A DNA stretch of 64,000 nucleotides from Ferruginibacter sp. (GCA_017983695.1 JAGOAX010000002.1:310001-374000), one strand, 5' to 3'; counted from the first letter of the stretch, positions 19,073 through 28,999 are shown. The notes: generated from the letters alone by a model not told the origin. Program-made: numbers and translations.

Positions 19073-21484
19073 ATGGCTTTTGCAAAATATAAGACTGCAT
19101 TATTAGCAGGTATAGTATTTCTTTTTTCAGCAACAATAAACGCACAATCTTTATTTATTAAAGGAACTGTAACAACCAGCGACGGAAAGCCGGCAGCACA
19201 GGTAAATGTGCAGTTGACGGAATTGAATAAAACTATCGTAACCGATGAAAATGGCGTTTTTAATTTTTTAAACCTAGCGGAAGGAAAGTATAACCTGATA
19301 GTTTCATACATTGGACTTGCTACTCAAACAAAACGCCTTGTTTTATCTGATAATAATTCTTCAGCAGTATTAAATATTGTACTACTCGAAAATCAAAAAG
19401 AGCTGAAAGAAATTATCGTATCGGCATCATTAACCAAACTAGACCGCACAGCTTCTATTGGCAAACTGCCCATTAAACCAATGGATCTGCCACAAGCCAC
19501 AGCTGTTATAGAAAGACAAGTGCTGGAACGCCAGCAGGTACAAACTTTAGGCGATGCCGTGCAAAACTTAAATGGTGTATATGTAATGGGTACAACAGGT
19601 GGATACCAGGAAGAACTGGCCAGTAGAGGTTTTGCGTTTAACAGTAACAATACTTTTAAAAACGGCGTACGTTTCAACAACAGCATTATGCCCGAAGTAA
19701 GCGGTATAGAAACCGTTGAAGTGCTTAAAGGTGGCAATGCTATTTTGTTTGGTACTGTTGGTGCAGGCGGCGTATTAAATATTGTAACTAAAAAGCCAAA
19801 ATTTAATCAAGGTGGTATTGTAAGTTTTCAAACGGGCAGTTACGATTATTATAAACCTGCCATTGATGTGTATGGCGCTATTAACAACAGCAAGCATTTT
19901 GCTTATCGCATTAACAGCAGCTTTACCAAAGCTGCCAGTTACAGAGATAATGTAAAGTCAGAACGCTTTTATATTAACCCTTCATTTTTAATAAATATTG
20001 GTGCTAAAACCGAAGTATTATTAGAAGGCGATTATACACAAGACAAACGCAATTTAGATTTTGGAACCGGTGCCATTTATTATAAAATTGCCAATACACC
20101 CCGTAACCTTTATTTAAATTTACCCTGGAGTTATAATAATGCTGAGCAAATTGCTGCCACCGCAACTGTAACACACAAATTAAATAACAACTGGCAGGCA
20201 AAAGCAGTAGTAAGTTCAAGAAAATACAACAATGATTTATTTGGTACCACAAGGCCAAACTCAAACAGTCAGTTTGTAGATTCTTCTGCTGCAAATTATG
20301 GCAGGTGGATAAGAGGTTTGGTAAAAAATAAATTAGAAGAACAATACAAGTTTGCCTCATTAGATATCACGGGTAAATTCAATACAGGAAAAATACACCA
20401 TACTTTACTTACCGGCATTGATGCTGATAAAATAGAAAGCAGCAATTATATTTTTGATTTTACACAATACAGCAGCGATAAAAAAAATATTTACGATACG
20501 GTTAATATTTTTGGAACAAAGCAATACAGTCAGCGAAATGATATACCAAATGTACCCTGGACATTTTATACCGTTGCTCCCGTAAGCAGGTTGGGTATTT
20601 ATGTTCAGGATTTTATTAGCATATCCAATAAATTTAAAGCATTAGCAGGAGTACGTTACACCGTTTCTTCAATTGAAACCAGTGATAGTATTTATGTTGA
20701 TGGTACACAAAAGATAAACAGTAAAAAAAGAAAAGATGATGCTTTTAGTCCACGACTGGGATTAGTATACCAACCCTCCAAAAATATTTCAGTATTCGCC
20801 AGTTATACCAATACTTACGATTTAAATACGGCTATTGATACTTTTGCAAAAGTGCTGCCCCCGTCAATAATAGATCAGTACGAATTGGGCATAAAAACAT
20901 TATTATTTAAAAATAAAATTTCGGTAAACCTTACTGCCTACCTCATAAATAATAATAATACACTGCAAAGCTATCCTAACCTTGCAGCAACCGATAGCCG
21001 CCGTGAAGCCGGCGGACAAACACAAAGCAAAGGTTTTGAGCTGGACATTGCCACAAAAAATGTATATGGTTTTACAATAAATGCAGGTTACAGCTATAAC
21101 GACACCCGTTATACAAAAAGCACCCTGTATGTACCCGGCAGTAAACTCAGGTATAACCCAAATCATACCGCCAATACACATATTTATTATACTGTAAAAC
21201 CTACTTATAAACTAAATGGTTTAAATGCAGGCATGGGTATTTATTATGTTGGTGGAAGAGTAGCCGGCAGAAGCACCACTAAAGCAAATCCCGGCTATGC
21301 CTTAATACCGTTACCCAATTACTTTTTATTAGAAGCAAGTGTGGGTTACGCTTTTAAAAACTTAGGTGTACGCTTTAAAGTAAATAATATTTTAAATGAG
21401 TTTAGTTACAATGTACATGATGACAATAGTGTAAATCCTATTGCACCAAGGCAATTTGCAGCAACCATCAGTTATAAATTTTAA
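19073..21484 (+). CDS. TonB-dependent siderophore receptor
   Basis: An 803-residue outer-membrane receptor. Signal peptide about residues 1-25 (ending TINAQ), then a carboxypeptidase-regulatory-like Ig domain (VTTSDGKPAAQVNVQLTELN, to about residue 115), a TonB plug domain (LPQATAVIERQVLERQ; ASRGFAFNSNNTFKNGVR; EVLKGGNAILFGTVGAGGVL) and a 22-strand barrel ending in an aromatic F (ATISYKF). The plug motifs match the ferri-siderophore subclass. It imports ferric siderophores using TonB-ExbBD energy. The true start is ATG 19073; the longer frame from 19004 would put extra residues ahead of the signal peptide. The AraC-type regulator gene is upstream and a heme receptor follows. Confidence 0.92.
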   Translation: MAFAKYKTALLAGIVFLFSATINAQSLFIKGTVTTSDGKPAAQVNVQLTELNKTIVTDENGVFNFLNLAEGKYNLIVSYIGLATQTKRLVLSDNNSSAVLNIVLLENQKELKEIIVSASLTKLDRTASIGKLPIKPMDLPQATAVIERQVLERQQVQTLGDAVQNLNGVYVMGTTGGYQEELASRGFAFNSNNTFKNGVRFNNSIMPEVSGIETVEVLKGGNAILFGTVGAGGVLNIVTKKPKFNQGGIVSFQTGSYDYYKPAIDVYGAINNSKHFAYRINSSFTKAASYRDNVKSERFYINPSFLINIGAKTEVLLEGDYTQDKRNLDFGTGAIYYKIANTPRNLYLNLPWSYNNAEQIAATATVTHKLNNNWQAKAVVSSRKYNNDLFGTTRPNSNSQFVDSSAANYGRWIRGLVKNKLEEQYKFASLDITGKFNTGKIHHTLLTGIDADKIESSNYIFDFTQYSSDKKNIYDTVNIFGTKQYSQRNDIPNVPWTFYTVAPVSRLGIYVQDFISISNKFKALAGVRYTVSSIETSDSIYVDGTQKINSKKRKDDAFSPRLGLVYQPSKNISVFASYTNTYDLNTAIDTFAKVLPPSIIDQYELGIKTLLFKNKISVNLTAYLINNNNTLQSYPNLAATDSRREAGGQTQSKGFELDIATKNVYGFTINAGYSYNDTRYTKSTLYVPGSKLRYNPNHTANTHIYYTVKPTYKLNGLNAGMGIYYVGGRVAGRSTTKANPGYALIPLPNYFLLEASVGYAFKNLGVRFKVNNILNEFSYNVHDDNSVNPIAPRQFAATISYKF

Positions 21485-21621
21485 TCCTGGGCTGCTAAAA
21501 TTTCTGTTATTATTATTTTGTATGATACTGCTCATGTACAAAAATGAGTTTTGTTATCCTCTCTGTCACTAAACTGTAAAAGCTGTATGACATATCTCAG
21601 CTATCAGGCTAAATGACAATT

Positions 21622-21640
21622 CTGTGATAATCCTGTGATA
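21622..21640 (+). promoter_or_regulatory. Tandem CTGTGATA repeats upstream of heme receptor gene
   Basis: CTGTGATA occurs at 21622-21629 and again at 21633-21640, an 11-bp spacing that puts both copies on the same DNA face. They sit 10 bases before the -7 box at 21650, a place suited to a regulator binding site. Which protein binds is unknown. Confidence 0.35.
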
Positions 21641-21649
21641 TTGTGAAAA

Positions 21650-21657
21650 TAGTTTTG
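21650..21657 (+). promoter_or_regulatory. -7 promoter box of heme receptor gene
   Basis: TAGTTTTG, an exact TAnnTTTG match, 19 bases before the ATG at 21677. Confidence 0.55.
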
Positions 21658-21676
21658 CGGTATAAAATTATTTGCA

Positions 21677-23758
21677 ATGAAGAAAATATACATGATTACT
21701 GCAGCGCTAGTTTCAATATCAGTAATCAATGCTCAAACCAAACCGGTAACTGATACTACTACTTTTTCAAAAAATCTTTCTGAATTAATTGTAACCGGCC
21801 AGTACAAACCCCAGTCGGTTAAAAATTCAGTTTACCAGGTACGGGTAATAAATAGCGAACGCATCCGCATCAGCGGTGCCGCCAATGTACAACAGGTGCT
21901 TAATACACAATTAGGTTTTCGTTTTAGTAACGATAATACATTGGGTACAACCGATGTAAAGCTGATGGGTATGAGTGGCCGCAATGTAAAAATATTGTTA
22001 GATGGTGTTCCGATGCTTGACCGTGGCGACACCAGGGAAAGTTTAAATCAAATTGATGTAAACAGTATTGAACGCATTGAAATTGTAGAAGGTCCCATGT
22101 CGGTTAGTTATGGTTCAGATGCATTGGCCGGCGTTATAAATATCATTACTAAAAAAAATACACCATATAATATTAGCGTTACAGCAAAGCTGCAGGAAGA
22201 AACTGCAGGAAGTGAATATCATCCTTTTAATTATAAAGGATTGCATACACAAAATATTGGTGTGAGCCTGAAAAAAAATAACTGGTACACTTCTTTTGGC
22301 GGCACACATATTGAATTTGATGGTTTTGGTGGTGATGATTATGGCAGAGGCAAAACATGGAAACCAAAAGAACAATGGATGGGCAATGCAAAAATTGGCT
22401 ATACCAAGGGTGGTTTTAATGTGTACTACAGGCTTGATGGTTTAGATGAAACCATTACAATACGCAACCCTATAAATTATAACACTGATAAAGCGATTGA
22501 CCAGCGGTATATTACTAACCGCCTGTTACACCAGGTACAAGGCAGTTATACTTTTAATCCTAAACTGCAGTTATCGTCATTGATAGGCTACACAGATTAC
22601 AGCCGCATTACAAGAACCACCCGCCACGATTTTGAAAAAAATACTGAGGAGTTAACCACAGGTGATGGCGAACAGGATATTTCAAAATTCAACAGCTTTG
22701 TATTCCGCAATACACTTTACTGGCAGCTTTCATCTAAAGTTTCTTTACAACCCGGCATCGATATTAACAGTGATAAGGCAAGTGGCCAGAGAATTGAAGG
22801 AAGCCCGGTTATTACCGACATCGCTTTATTTGCTTCAGCAGAAATAAAACCAACTGATAAAATCAATATCAGGCCAGGTGTACGCTTTATTAAAAATTCA
22901 GTATATAATGCCCCGCCTGCTATTCCTTCTGTTAATGCAAAATTCAATTTAAGCAAACAGCTTGATCTGCGTTTTGCTTATGCCTATGGTTTCCGTTCCC
23001 CTGCTTTAAGAGAATTGTATTTTTATTATGTAGATGTTAACCACAATATTGTTGGCAACCCCGATCTTAAGGCAGAAAATTCAAATAATTTTTCTGCCGG
23101 CCTGCACTGGACTGCTGTACCCAAAAACGATATTACTTACAATGCATCGTTAACTACTTTTTACAATGTATTTAATAACCAGATCGATTTTGCACTGGCA
23201 TCTGCAAGCTCAAATCAATACACCTATTTTAATGTAAACAAAGCAAAAACAACAGGAGCCAATTTTGAAAACAGGATATCATGGAAAAAAATTGATGCAG
23301 CTTTTGGCCTTTCTTACATTGGCTATTACAGAAAACAATCCGACGATAAAGATTATACAAAAATTGATACCAAAGATTTTTTATGGAGTCCCGAAATAAA
23401 TGCAGTTATCAGTTACAATGCTGCTGCATTAAAAACAAAATTCAATGTATTGTATAAGCACACCGGTAAAAAACCACAATACGTTTATGGCACCAACAGC
23501 AGCAATCAGTCTGTTTTATACATAGCCAATATTTCTTCTTTTAACTGGGCCGATTTTACAGCTACCACAACAGTTAATAAATACGTTGCTGTAAGTGCAG
23601 GTGTTAAAAATATTTTTGATGTAAACAATATCAATAATACCGCTACCAGTTCGGGCAGTATTCATAGCGGTGCAGGCCCCGTACCGGTTAGTTATGGCCG
23701 CAGTTATTTTATAGGACTGAATTTTCAATGGAATAAAAATAAATTTTTACTTTTTTAA
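21677..23758 (+). CDS. TonB-dependent heme receptor (HmuR-like)
   Basis: A 693-residue outer-membrane receptor with signal peptide MKKIYMITAALVSISVINAQ. The plug domain shows VKLMGMSGRNVKILLDGVPM and ERIEIVEGPMSVSYGSDALA. In the barrel, GFRSPALREL and, 20 residues later, VGNPDLKAENS correspond to the FRAP/NPNL motif pair typical of heme receptors such as HmuR. The next gene, 10 bases downstream, encodes an HmuY-type heme-binding lipoprotein, which supports heme as the substrate. It likely forms an operon with that gene and is preceded by a -7 box and two direct repeats. Another cobalamin- or metal-receptor role cannot be excluded by sequence alone. Confidence 0.87.
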   Translation: MKKIYMITAALVSISVINAQTKPVTDTTTFSKNLSELIVTGQYKPQSVKNSVYQVRVINSERIRISGAANVQQVLNTQLGFRFSNDNTLGTTDVKLMGMSGRNVKILLDGVPMLDRGDTRESLNQIDVNSIERIEIVEGPMSVSYGSDALAGVINIITKKNTPYNISVTAKLQEETAGSEYHPFNYKGLHTQNIGVSLKKNNWYTSFGGTHIEFDGFGGDDYGRGKTWKPKEQWMGNAKIGYTKGGFNVYYRLDGLDETITIRNPINYNTDKAIDQRYITNRLLHQVQGSYTFNPKLQLSSLIGYTDYSRITRTTRHDFEKNTEELTTGDGEQDISKFNSFVFRNTLYWQLSSKVSLQPGIDINSDKASGQRIEGSPVITDIALFASAEIKPTDKINIRPGVRFIKNSVYNAPPAIPSVNAKFNLSKQLDLRFAYAYGFRSPALRELYFYYVDVNHNIVGNPDLKAENSNNFSAGLHWTAVPKNDITYNASLTTFYNVFNNQIDFALASASSNQYTYFNVNKAKTTGANFENRISWKKIDAAFGLSYIGYYRKQSDDKDYTKIDTKDFLWSPEINAVISYNAAALKTKFNVLYKHTGKKPQYVYGTNSSNQSVLYIANISSFNWADFTATTTVNKYVAVSAGVKNIFDVNNINNTATSSGSIHSGAGPVPVSYGRSYFIGLNFQWNKNKFLLF

Positions 23759-23768
23759 ATATCGAATA

Positions 23769-24830
23769 ATGAAACACTTTACAACAATACTGATAATTGC
23801 AGCCGTTGCCTTTACATTTACTGCCTGCAAGAAAGATATCGATCCCGTTTTCCCTCCTGCTACAGATGCAGAAATACAACTAAATGGAATTGCTGCAGCT
23901 GAACCTGGTAGTGCTGCCGGCAATTCGGTATATCTTGATTTATCCGGTGCCAAACAAAAAACAGTATTACGCTCCGGCTGGGATATAGGTTTTTATTGTG
24001 GCGCAGATTTCAGGGTAATATTAAACAGCACTTCAGTTGCAGGTGCAAAAGTGCTTGCTGCAAATGATATTACAGCCGTTGGTGCAGCAGATACCATTGG
24101 CCTAGTATTAAATACAAGCCAAACAAATCCTTTACCCGAACAGATGATTTTTTTTGACGACATAAGTGGCGATATTACAAAAACTGTTATCCCTGCTGTT
24201 TCAGCTGTTGATGCAGATAATAAAGTGATTATTATAAACCGTGGTAATGGTGGCGGCATTGCAGCAAGGCCATGGATAAAAATAAGAATATTGCGTAACG
24301 GCAGCAACGCTTATACCTTGCAATATGCCCGTATAACTGAAACTACGTTTAAAACATTGCAGATAGCAAAAGATGCTGTTAATCATTTCAGGCAGGTATC
24401 ATTTGATGATGGTATTGTAGATAATCAACCTGAAAAAGACAAATGGGATATTGGCTGGACCTATACTTTATACCAGGCAAATTTTGGTGCTGGCTTGGTG
24501 CCTTACAATTTTTCCGACATGATAGTTGTAAATCATTTGTCGGGAGTAACAGTAGCACAAAAAATTTATGCTGATGCAGCAACCGCCCTTGCAGCATACA
24601 ATGCTTTTAATGCAGACAGTGCTGCTGCAACAACATTGGTTTCTGGCAAATGGACCATTGCAGGAAGTTGGCGCAGCACACAACCGGCTACCGGTGCAAG
24701 ACTCGATAGGTTTTATGTAATTAAAGATGCCAGCGGCAACTATTATAAATTAAAATGCCTTGCCATGGGTGTTGGTACTGATGGTGGCACAAGAGGTAAA
24801 CCACAATTTAAATATGCGTTGATTAAATAA
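23769..24830 (+). CDS. hmuY: HmuY-family heme-binding lipoprotein
   Basis: A 353-residue lipoprotein: the signal peptide ends in a lipobox with C20 (AFTFTAC-KKD). The HmuY pattern is visible in YLDLSGAKQKTVLRSGWDIG, in KWDIGWTYTLYQ and in RFYVIKDASGNYYKLKCLAM. It is longer than the Porphyromonas protein and appears to hold two related halves, each with a W-D-I-G motif (residues about 72 and 223). HmuY proteins take heme from host or environmental proteins and pass it to the TonB receptor HmuR; here the receptor-like gene is 10 bases upstream. Two hairpin terminators follow. Confidence 0.88.
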   Translation: MKHFTTILIIAAVAFTFTACKKDIDPVFPPATDAEIQLNGIAAAEPGSAAGNSVYLDLSGAKQKTVLRSGWDIGFYCGADFRVILNSTSVAGAKVLAANDITAVGAADTIGLVLNTSQTNPLPEQMIFFDDISGDITKTVIPAVSAVDADNKVIIINRGNGGGIAARPWIKIRILRNGSNAYTLQYARITETTFKTLQIAKDAVNHFRQVSFDDGIVDNQPEKDKWDIGWTYTLYQANFGAGLVPYNFSDMIVVNHLSGVTVAQKIYADAATALAAYNAFNADSAAATTLVSGKWTIAGSWRSTQPATGARLDRFYVIKDASGNYYKLKCLAMGVGTDGGTRGKPQFKYALIK

Positions 24831-24854
24831 CAGAAAAATTAAAACTTCCTTGTT

Positions 24855-24890
24855 AAAGCCGGTATTTAAAAATGCCGGCTTTCCTTTTAC
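24855..24890 (+). terminator. First terminator after hmuY
   Basis: AAAGCCGG (24855-24862) pairs with CCGGCTTT (24875-24882) across an AT-rich loop and is followed by CCTTTTAC. It lies 25 bases after the hmuY stop codon. Confidence 0.7.
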
Positions 24891-24900
24891 AATTTTTATC

Positions 24901-24936
24901 AAAAAAAAGGCATCCGGAAATTCCGGGTGCCTTTTT
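24901..24936. terminator. Second, bidirectional terminator after hmuY
   Basis: A 9- to 11-bp GC-rich stem (24909-24917 with 24923-24931) flanked by A8 on the left and T6 on the right, so it can stop transcription from either strand. Stacked behind the first hairpin it insulates the heme genes from ileS. Confidence 0.85.
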
Positions 24937-25078
24937 TAAAAGTTTAGCCAAGCACAAATTGGCATTTTGCTTTTGGAAGGATAGATTTTATTGGTTGATC
25001 TGGATATTGAATACAAGTTCTTCGGGATACGGATTTTAAAAACGGAACCTTTTCTTGCTGAATACAGTTTTAAAATGT

Positions 25079-25102
25079 GACGGGAGTAGGAATACTCCCG
25101 TC
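25079..25102 (+). other. Free-standing perfect hairpin (GGAA loop)
   Basis: GACGGGAGTA (25079-25088) pairs perfectly with TACTCCCGTC (25093-25102) around GGAA. Only a TTT follows, and no coding gene ends nearby. It might be the 3' end of a small RNA located in 24940-25105. Confidence 0.45.
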
Positions 25103-25298
25103 TTTACCCTAATAAAACCCTAAACCAGCAAAAAATTTAAACGCATTACTATTAAATTAATGCTGTACTTCATTGGTATTGGAAAACTACGATTACTTTA
25201 TTTTGAGCTTTTTTTCAATATGTTATGTACAAAAAAAAGCGTCCATTTAATTAATGCAACGCTGTATAATTTACCAATATTATGCCAATGGCTTAAAA

Positions 25299-25307
25299 TG
25301 TGGATAA
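25299..25307 (-). promoter_or_regulatory. Perfect DnaA box, isolated
   Basis: The minus strand reads TTATCCACA, the full DnaA consensus. It is a single copy in an AT-rich spacer, so it may be a chance or titration site rather than part of an origin. Confidence 0.3.
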
Positions 25308-25506
25308 CTCAACGTAAAAAGCAATACCAACAAAGGTTTCAGGGGATTTTACTATTTAAAATATACCAATAAAAATTGCTATATCGTATTTATCCTAATT
25401 ACAAAACAGTTGTTTAAGCAGGGTAGTTTTACAGCCCTGTTTTAATATTAAATAAAATACCTGTACTACTTTATAATAATGTATCGGCTGCAAGGCCTGT
25501 TTTTAC

Positions 25507-25514
25507 TACCTTTG
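25507..25514 (+). promoter_or_regulatory. -7 promoter box of ileS
   Basis: TACCTTTG, an exact TAnnTTTG match, 35 bases before the ileS ATG at 25550. Confidence 0.6.
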
Positions 25515-25549
25515 CACACTTATTTTAAAGACGTATTTCCAAAAATTTT

Positions 25550-28500
25550 ATGAGTACCAGGTACAAAGAATATCAGCAATTGAATCTGCCTTCCATCAGC
25601 GAAGAAATATTGGCAAAATGGAATGCTGACCAGGCTTTTGAGAAAAGTGTTTCATTAAGAGATGGCCATAAGCCTTTTGTTTTTTATGAAGGACCGCCAA
25701 GTGCCAACGGCATGCCCGGTATTCATCATGTTATCAGCCGTACTTTAAAAGACCTTGTTTGCCGCTACAAAACCATGCAGGGTTTCCAGGTAAAACGTAA
25801 AGGTGGCTGGGATACCCACGGTCTGCCAATTGAACTGGGTGTAGAAAAAGAGCTGGGTATTACTAAAGAAGATATTGGTAAAAAAATAACTGTAGAAGAT
25901 TATAATAAAAAGTGCCGTGAAGTGGTAATGCGGTACAAAGACAAATGGGATGAAATAACACAAAAGATGGGTTATTGGGTAGACCTGAATAACCCCTACA
26001 TCACTTTTGAAAATAACTACATTGAAACCTTATGGTGGTGCTTAAGTGAATTGTATAAGAAAGGTTATTTGTATGAAAGTGTAAGTATACAACCTTATTC
26101 GCCTGCTGCTGGTACAGGTTTAAGTAGTCATGAATTAAACCAGCCGGGTACTTATAAGGATGTGAAGGATACTTCTGCTGTTGCTATGTTCAAAGTAGTG
26201 AGAGATACTAAATCAGAGTTTTTATTTAAAGCAATTGAGGCCGAAGGGCAGGTTGACTTCACACAGATGTCAGACCTCAAACAGATGCTCGACCCCAAAT
26301 CCCAGACTTCGGACACCTTTTTCTTAGCATGGACTACAACACCATGGACACTCCCCTCTAATCTTGGTTTAACGGTTGGCCCGAATATCGATTACGTCCT
26401 TGTAGAAACTTACAATCCATACTTGCACGTTCCTGTTAATGTTATTCTTGCCAAACAATTATTGAACAAATACTTCGAAATAACTGGTATCGATATCAAT
26501 TCTATAAAAACCGGATTTAATTTAGTTAGCCACTCTGACACTAAGAAAATATCGAAGTTGAAAATATTGGCAGAATTCAAAGGCTCAGAAATCGAAGGCT
26601 GCGAATACGAACAACTCCTACCCTCCGAAGCAAATACACTGGAAAAAGTACAGGAAATCACCCCAGGAGCAGAACCTTTTAGAATTATTATCGGCGATTT
26701 TGTTACCACCGAAGATGGTACCGGTATTGTACACACTGCTCCTGCTTTTGGTGCAGATGATTTTAGGGTAGGTAAGAAAAATAACCTGGGCATTTTAACC
26801 CTGGTTGATAAACAGGGGAAATTTGTAGATGGTGTAGGCGAATTCAGCGGCCGTTATGTAAAGAATTATAAAGACGAGAAGGATTATGTAGATGTAAATG
26901 TTGACATTGCTGTAAAATTAAAATTAGAAAACCGGGCTTTTAAAGTAGAAAAATACGAACATAACTATCCACATTGCTGGCGTACCGATAAACCCATCAT
27001 TTATTATCCGCTTGATGCATGGTTCATTAAAACCACAGCTGTAAAAGAGCGCATGGTGGAACTGAATAAAACCATCAACTGGAAACCTGCTGCCACCGGC
27101 ACAGGTCGCTTTGGTAATTGGTTAGAGAATATGGTGGACTGGAACCTGAGCCGCAGCCGTTTTTGGGGAACACCTTTACCCATCTGGAAAACTGATGATG
27201 AAGAAAACCCCGAACAGAAATGTATTGGCAGTATTGAAGAACTGAATGCCGAAATAAGAAAAGCTGCAGAAGTATTAGGCGGCGAAACCAACAAACATTA
27301 TTTACACGAAGGCATATTAGATCTGCATAAACCCTATGTAGATGATATCGTTTTGGTATCTGCCGGAGGCAAACCAATGAAACGTGTGCCCGACCTGATT
27401 GATGTGTGGTTCGACAGTGGTGCCATGCCTTATGCCCAGCAACATTTTCCTTTTGAAAATAAAGAAGCATTTGAACAATCCTTCCCCGCTGATTTTATTG
27501 CCGAAGGTGTTGACCAGACAAGAGGATGGTTTTACACTTTACATGCACTGGGCGTTTTATTGTTCGATTCTGTTGCGTATAAAACAGTGGTGAGTAATGG
27601 TTTGGTTTTAGATAAGAACGGTAACAAAATGAGCAAACGCTTAGGAAACGTTGTTGACCCTTTTGAAACCATTAATAAATATGGTGCAGATGCCACACGC
27701 TGGTACTTAATTACCAACGCAAGTCCGTGGGACAGTTTAAAATTTGATATCGGCGGTATACAGGAAGTACAGCGTAAATTTTTTGGTACATTATATAATA
27801 CCTACCAATTCTTTGCATTGTATGCCAATGTAGATGGCTTTGCTTTTAAAGAAGCATACATTCCTGTAAAAGAAAGGCCTGAGATAGACCAATGGATATT
27901 ATCTTCCCTTAACACATTAATAAAAGCGGTGCAGCAAAGTATGGACGATTACGAGCCCACACAGGCCGGACGTGCCATTGAAGATTTTGTTGATGCCCAT
28001 TTAAGCAACTGGTACGTACGCCTTTGCCGCCGCCGGTTTTGGAAAGGTGAGTATGAACAGGATAAGATCTGTGCTTATCAAACCCTGTACGAGTGTCTAG
28101 AAACCCTGTCATTATTAATAGCCCCAATTGCTCCTTTCTTTGCAGACTGGTTATTCAACAACCTGAATGAAGTGAGCGGCCGTTATCAGAATGAATCGGT
28201 ACACCATGTACTTTTTCCAAAAGCGAAAGATGCAGTGATTAATGCAGACCTGGAAAAAAGAATGCAACTGGCACAGGATGCTTCATCCTTAATATTATCG
28301 CTGCGTAAAAAAGTAAATATAAAAGTGCGCCAGCCATTACAAAAAGTAAGTATCCCGGCAATTGATAAAGACATGCCGGAAAGAATTCAGCTGGTGGCAG
28401 ACATTATAAAGGCCGAAACCAATATCAAAGAAATAGAATTGCTGGCAGCAGATAATGATTTCATCCGAAAAAAAGCTAAGGCTAATTTTAAAACTCTGGG

Positions 28501-28999
28501 CAAAAAACTGGGGCAAAAAATGAAATGGGCAGCCGATGAAATTGCAAAGTTTGATAATACGGCAATTGATAAAGTACAGGAAGGCCCCTATTTATTAAAC
28601 ACAGATTATGAAGCAACCGGAGAAACACCTATTTATATAGAGTCGGAAGACCTGGAAATTTCAACCGATGAGATACCGGGTTTTGAAATTGCCAACAAAG
28701 GCTCTTTAACTGTGGCACTCGATATTACCATTACAGATGAATTGAAAAAGGAAGGTGATGCCAGGGAATTTGTAAACCGTATTCAAAACATACGTAAAGA
28801 CAGTGCTTTTGAGTTAACGGACAGGATAAGTGTAAAAGTATTGGAAAATGCAGACCTGCAAGCTTCTTTAATGCAATATAAAACCTATATTTGCGCCGAA
28901 ATTCTGGCAGATTCGCTTGCTTTTGCGCCGGTTTTAAACGACGGTATCGAGGTCGAAGTGAATAATGTCATATTAAAAGTGAACGTACTAAAAAATTAG
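25550..28999 (+). CDS. ileS: Isoleucyl-tRNA synthetase
   Basis: A 1149-residue class I aminoacyl-tRNA synthetase charging tRNA-Ile. The HIGH-type motif is PGIHHV within GMPGIHHVISRTLKDLVCRY; the KMSKS motif appears as NKMSKRLGN. The CP1 editing domain lies between (about residues 200-400), followed by the C-terminal anticodon-binding domain. The length fits the eukaryote-like (type 2) bacterial IleRS, which is often mupirocin-resistant (family knowledge, not tested here). Oddly, about 26255-26690, in the editing domain, changes codon style to GAC/TTC/ATC/CTC and contains an extra stretch TQMSDLKQMLDPKSQTSDT. A DksA-like gene follows after 6 bases. Confidence 0.96.
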   Translation: MSTRYKEYQQLNLPSISEEILAKWNADQAFEKSVSLRDGHKPFVFYEGPPSANGMPGIHHVISRTLKDLVCRYKTMQGFQVKRKGGWDTHGLPIELGVEKELGITKEDIGKKITVEDYNKKCREVVMRYKDKWDEITQKMGYWVDLNNPYITFENNYIETLWWCLSELYKKGYLYESVSIQPYSPAAGTGLSSHELNQPGTYKDVKDTSAVAMFKVVRDTKSEFLFKAIEAEGQVDFTQMSDLKQMLDPKSQTSDTFFLAWTTTPWTLPSNLGLTVGPNIDYVLVETYNPYLHVPVNVILAKQLLNKYFEITGIDINSIKTGFNLVSHSDTKKISKLKILAEFKGSEIEGCEYEQLLPSEANTLEKVQEITPGAEPFRIIIGDFVTTEDGTGIVHTAPAFGADDFRVGKKNNLGILTLVDKQGKFVDGVGEFSGRYVKNYKDEKDYVDVNVDIAVKLKLENRAFKVEKYEHNYPHCWRTDKPIIYYPLDAWFIKTTAVKERMVELNKTINWKPAATGTGRFGNWLENMVDWNLSRSRFWGTPLPIWKTDDEENPEQKCIGSIEELNAEIRKAAEVLGGETNKHYLHEGILDLHKPYVDDIVLVSAGGKPMKRVPDLIDVWFDSGAMPYAQQHFPFENKEAFEQSFPADFIAEGVDQTRGWFYTLHALGVLLFDSVAYKTVVSNGLVLDKNGNKMSKRLGNVVDPFETINKYGADATRWYLITNASPWDSLKFDIGGIQEVQRKFFGTLYNTYQFFALYANVDGFAFKEAYIPVKERPEIDQWILSSLNTLIKAVQQSMDDYEPTQAGRAIEDFVDAHLSNWYVRLCRRRFWKGEYEQDKICAYQTLYECLETLSLLIAPIAPFFADWLFNNLNEVSGRYQNESVHHVLFPKAKDAVINADLEKRMQLAQDASSLILSLRKKVNIKVRQPLQKVSIPAIDKDMPERIQLVADIIKAETNIKEIELLAADNDFIRKKAKANFKTLGKKLGQKMKWAADEIAKFDNTAIDKVQEGPYLLNTDYEATGETPIYIESEDLEISTDEIPGFEIANKGSLTVALDITITDELKKEGDAREFVNRIQNIRKDSAFELTDRISVKVLENADLQASLMQYKTYICAEILADSLAFAPVLNDGIEVEVNNVILKVNVLKN

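Larger units (their letters stand above)
24831..25549. other. Intergenic region between hmuY and ileS
   Basis: 719 bases without a supported gene. It contains the two terminators after hmuY (24855-24882 and 24909-24936), a free-standing perfect 10-bp hairpin with a GGAA loop (25079-25102), a single perfect DnaA box on the minus strand (25299-25307), a weak CAGGG/CCCTG hairpin (25419-25439) and the ileS -7 box (25507-25514). A 70-residue open frame at 25160-25372 has no start context or recognisable features and I do not call it. Confidence 0.6.

Noticed and set aside
25299..25307. Perfect DnaA box as evidence for a replication origin
   Set aside because: Only one perfect box in the spacer; no cluster, no dnaA or rpmH nearby.
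25160..25372. 70-residue ORF between hmuY and ileS
   Set aside because: No promoter or family feature; amino-acid make-up is that of translated AT-rich spacer.
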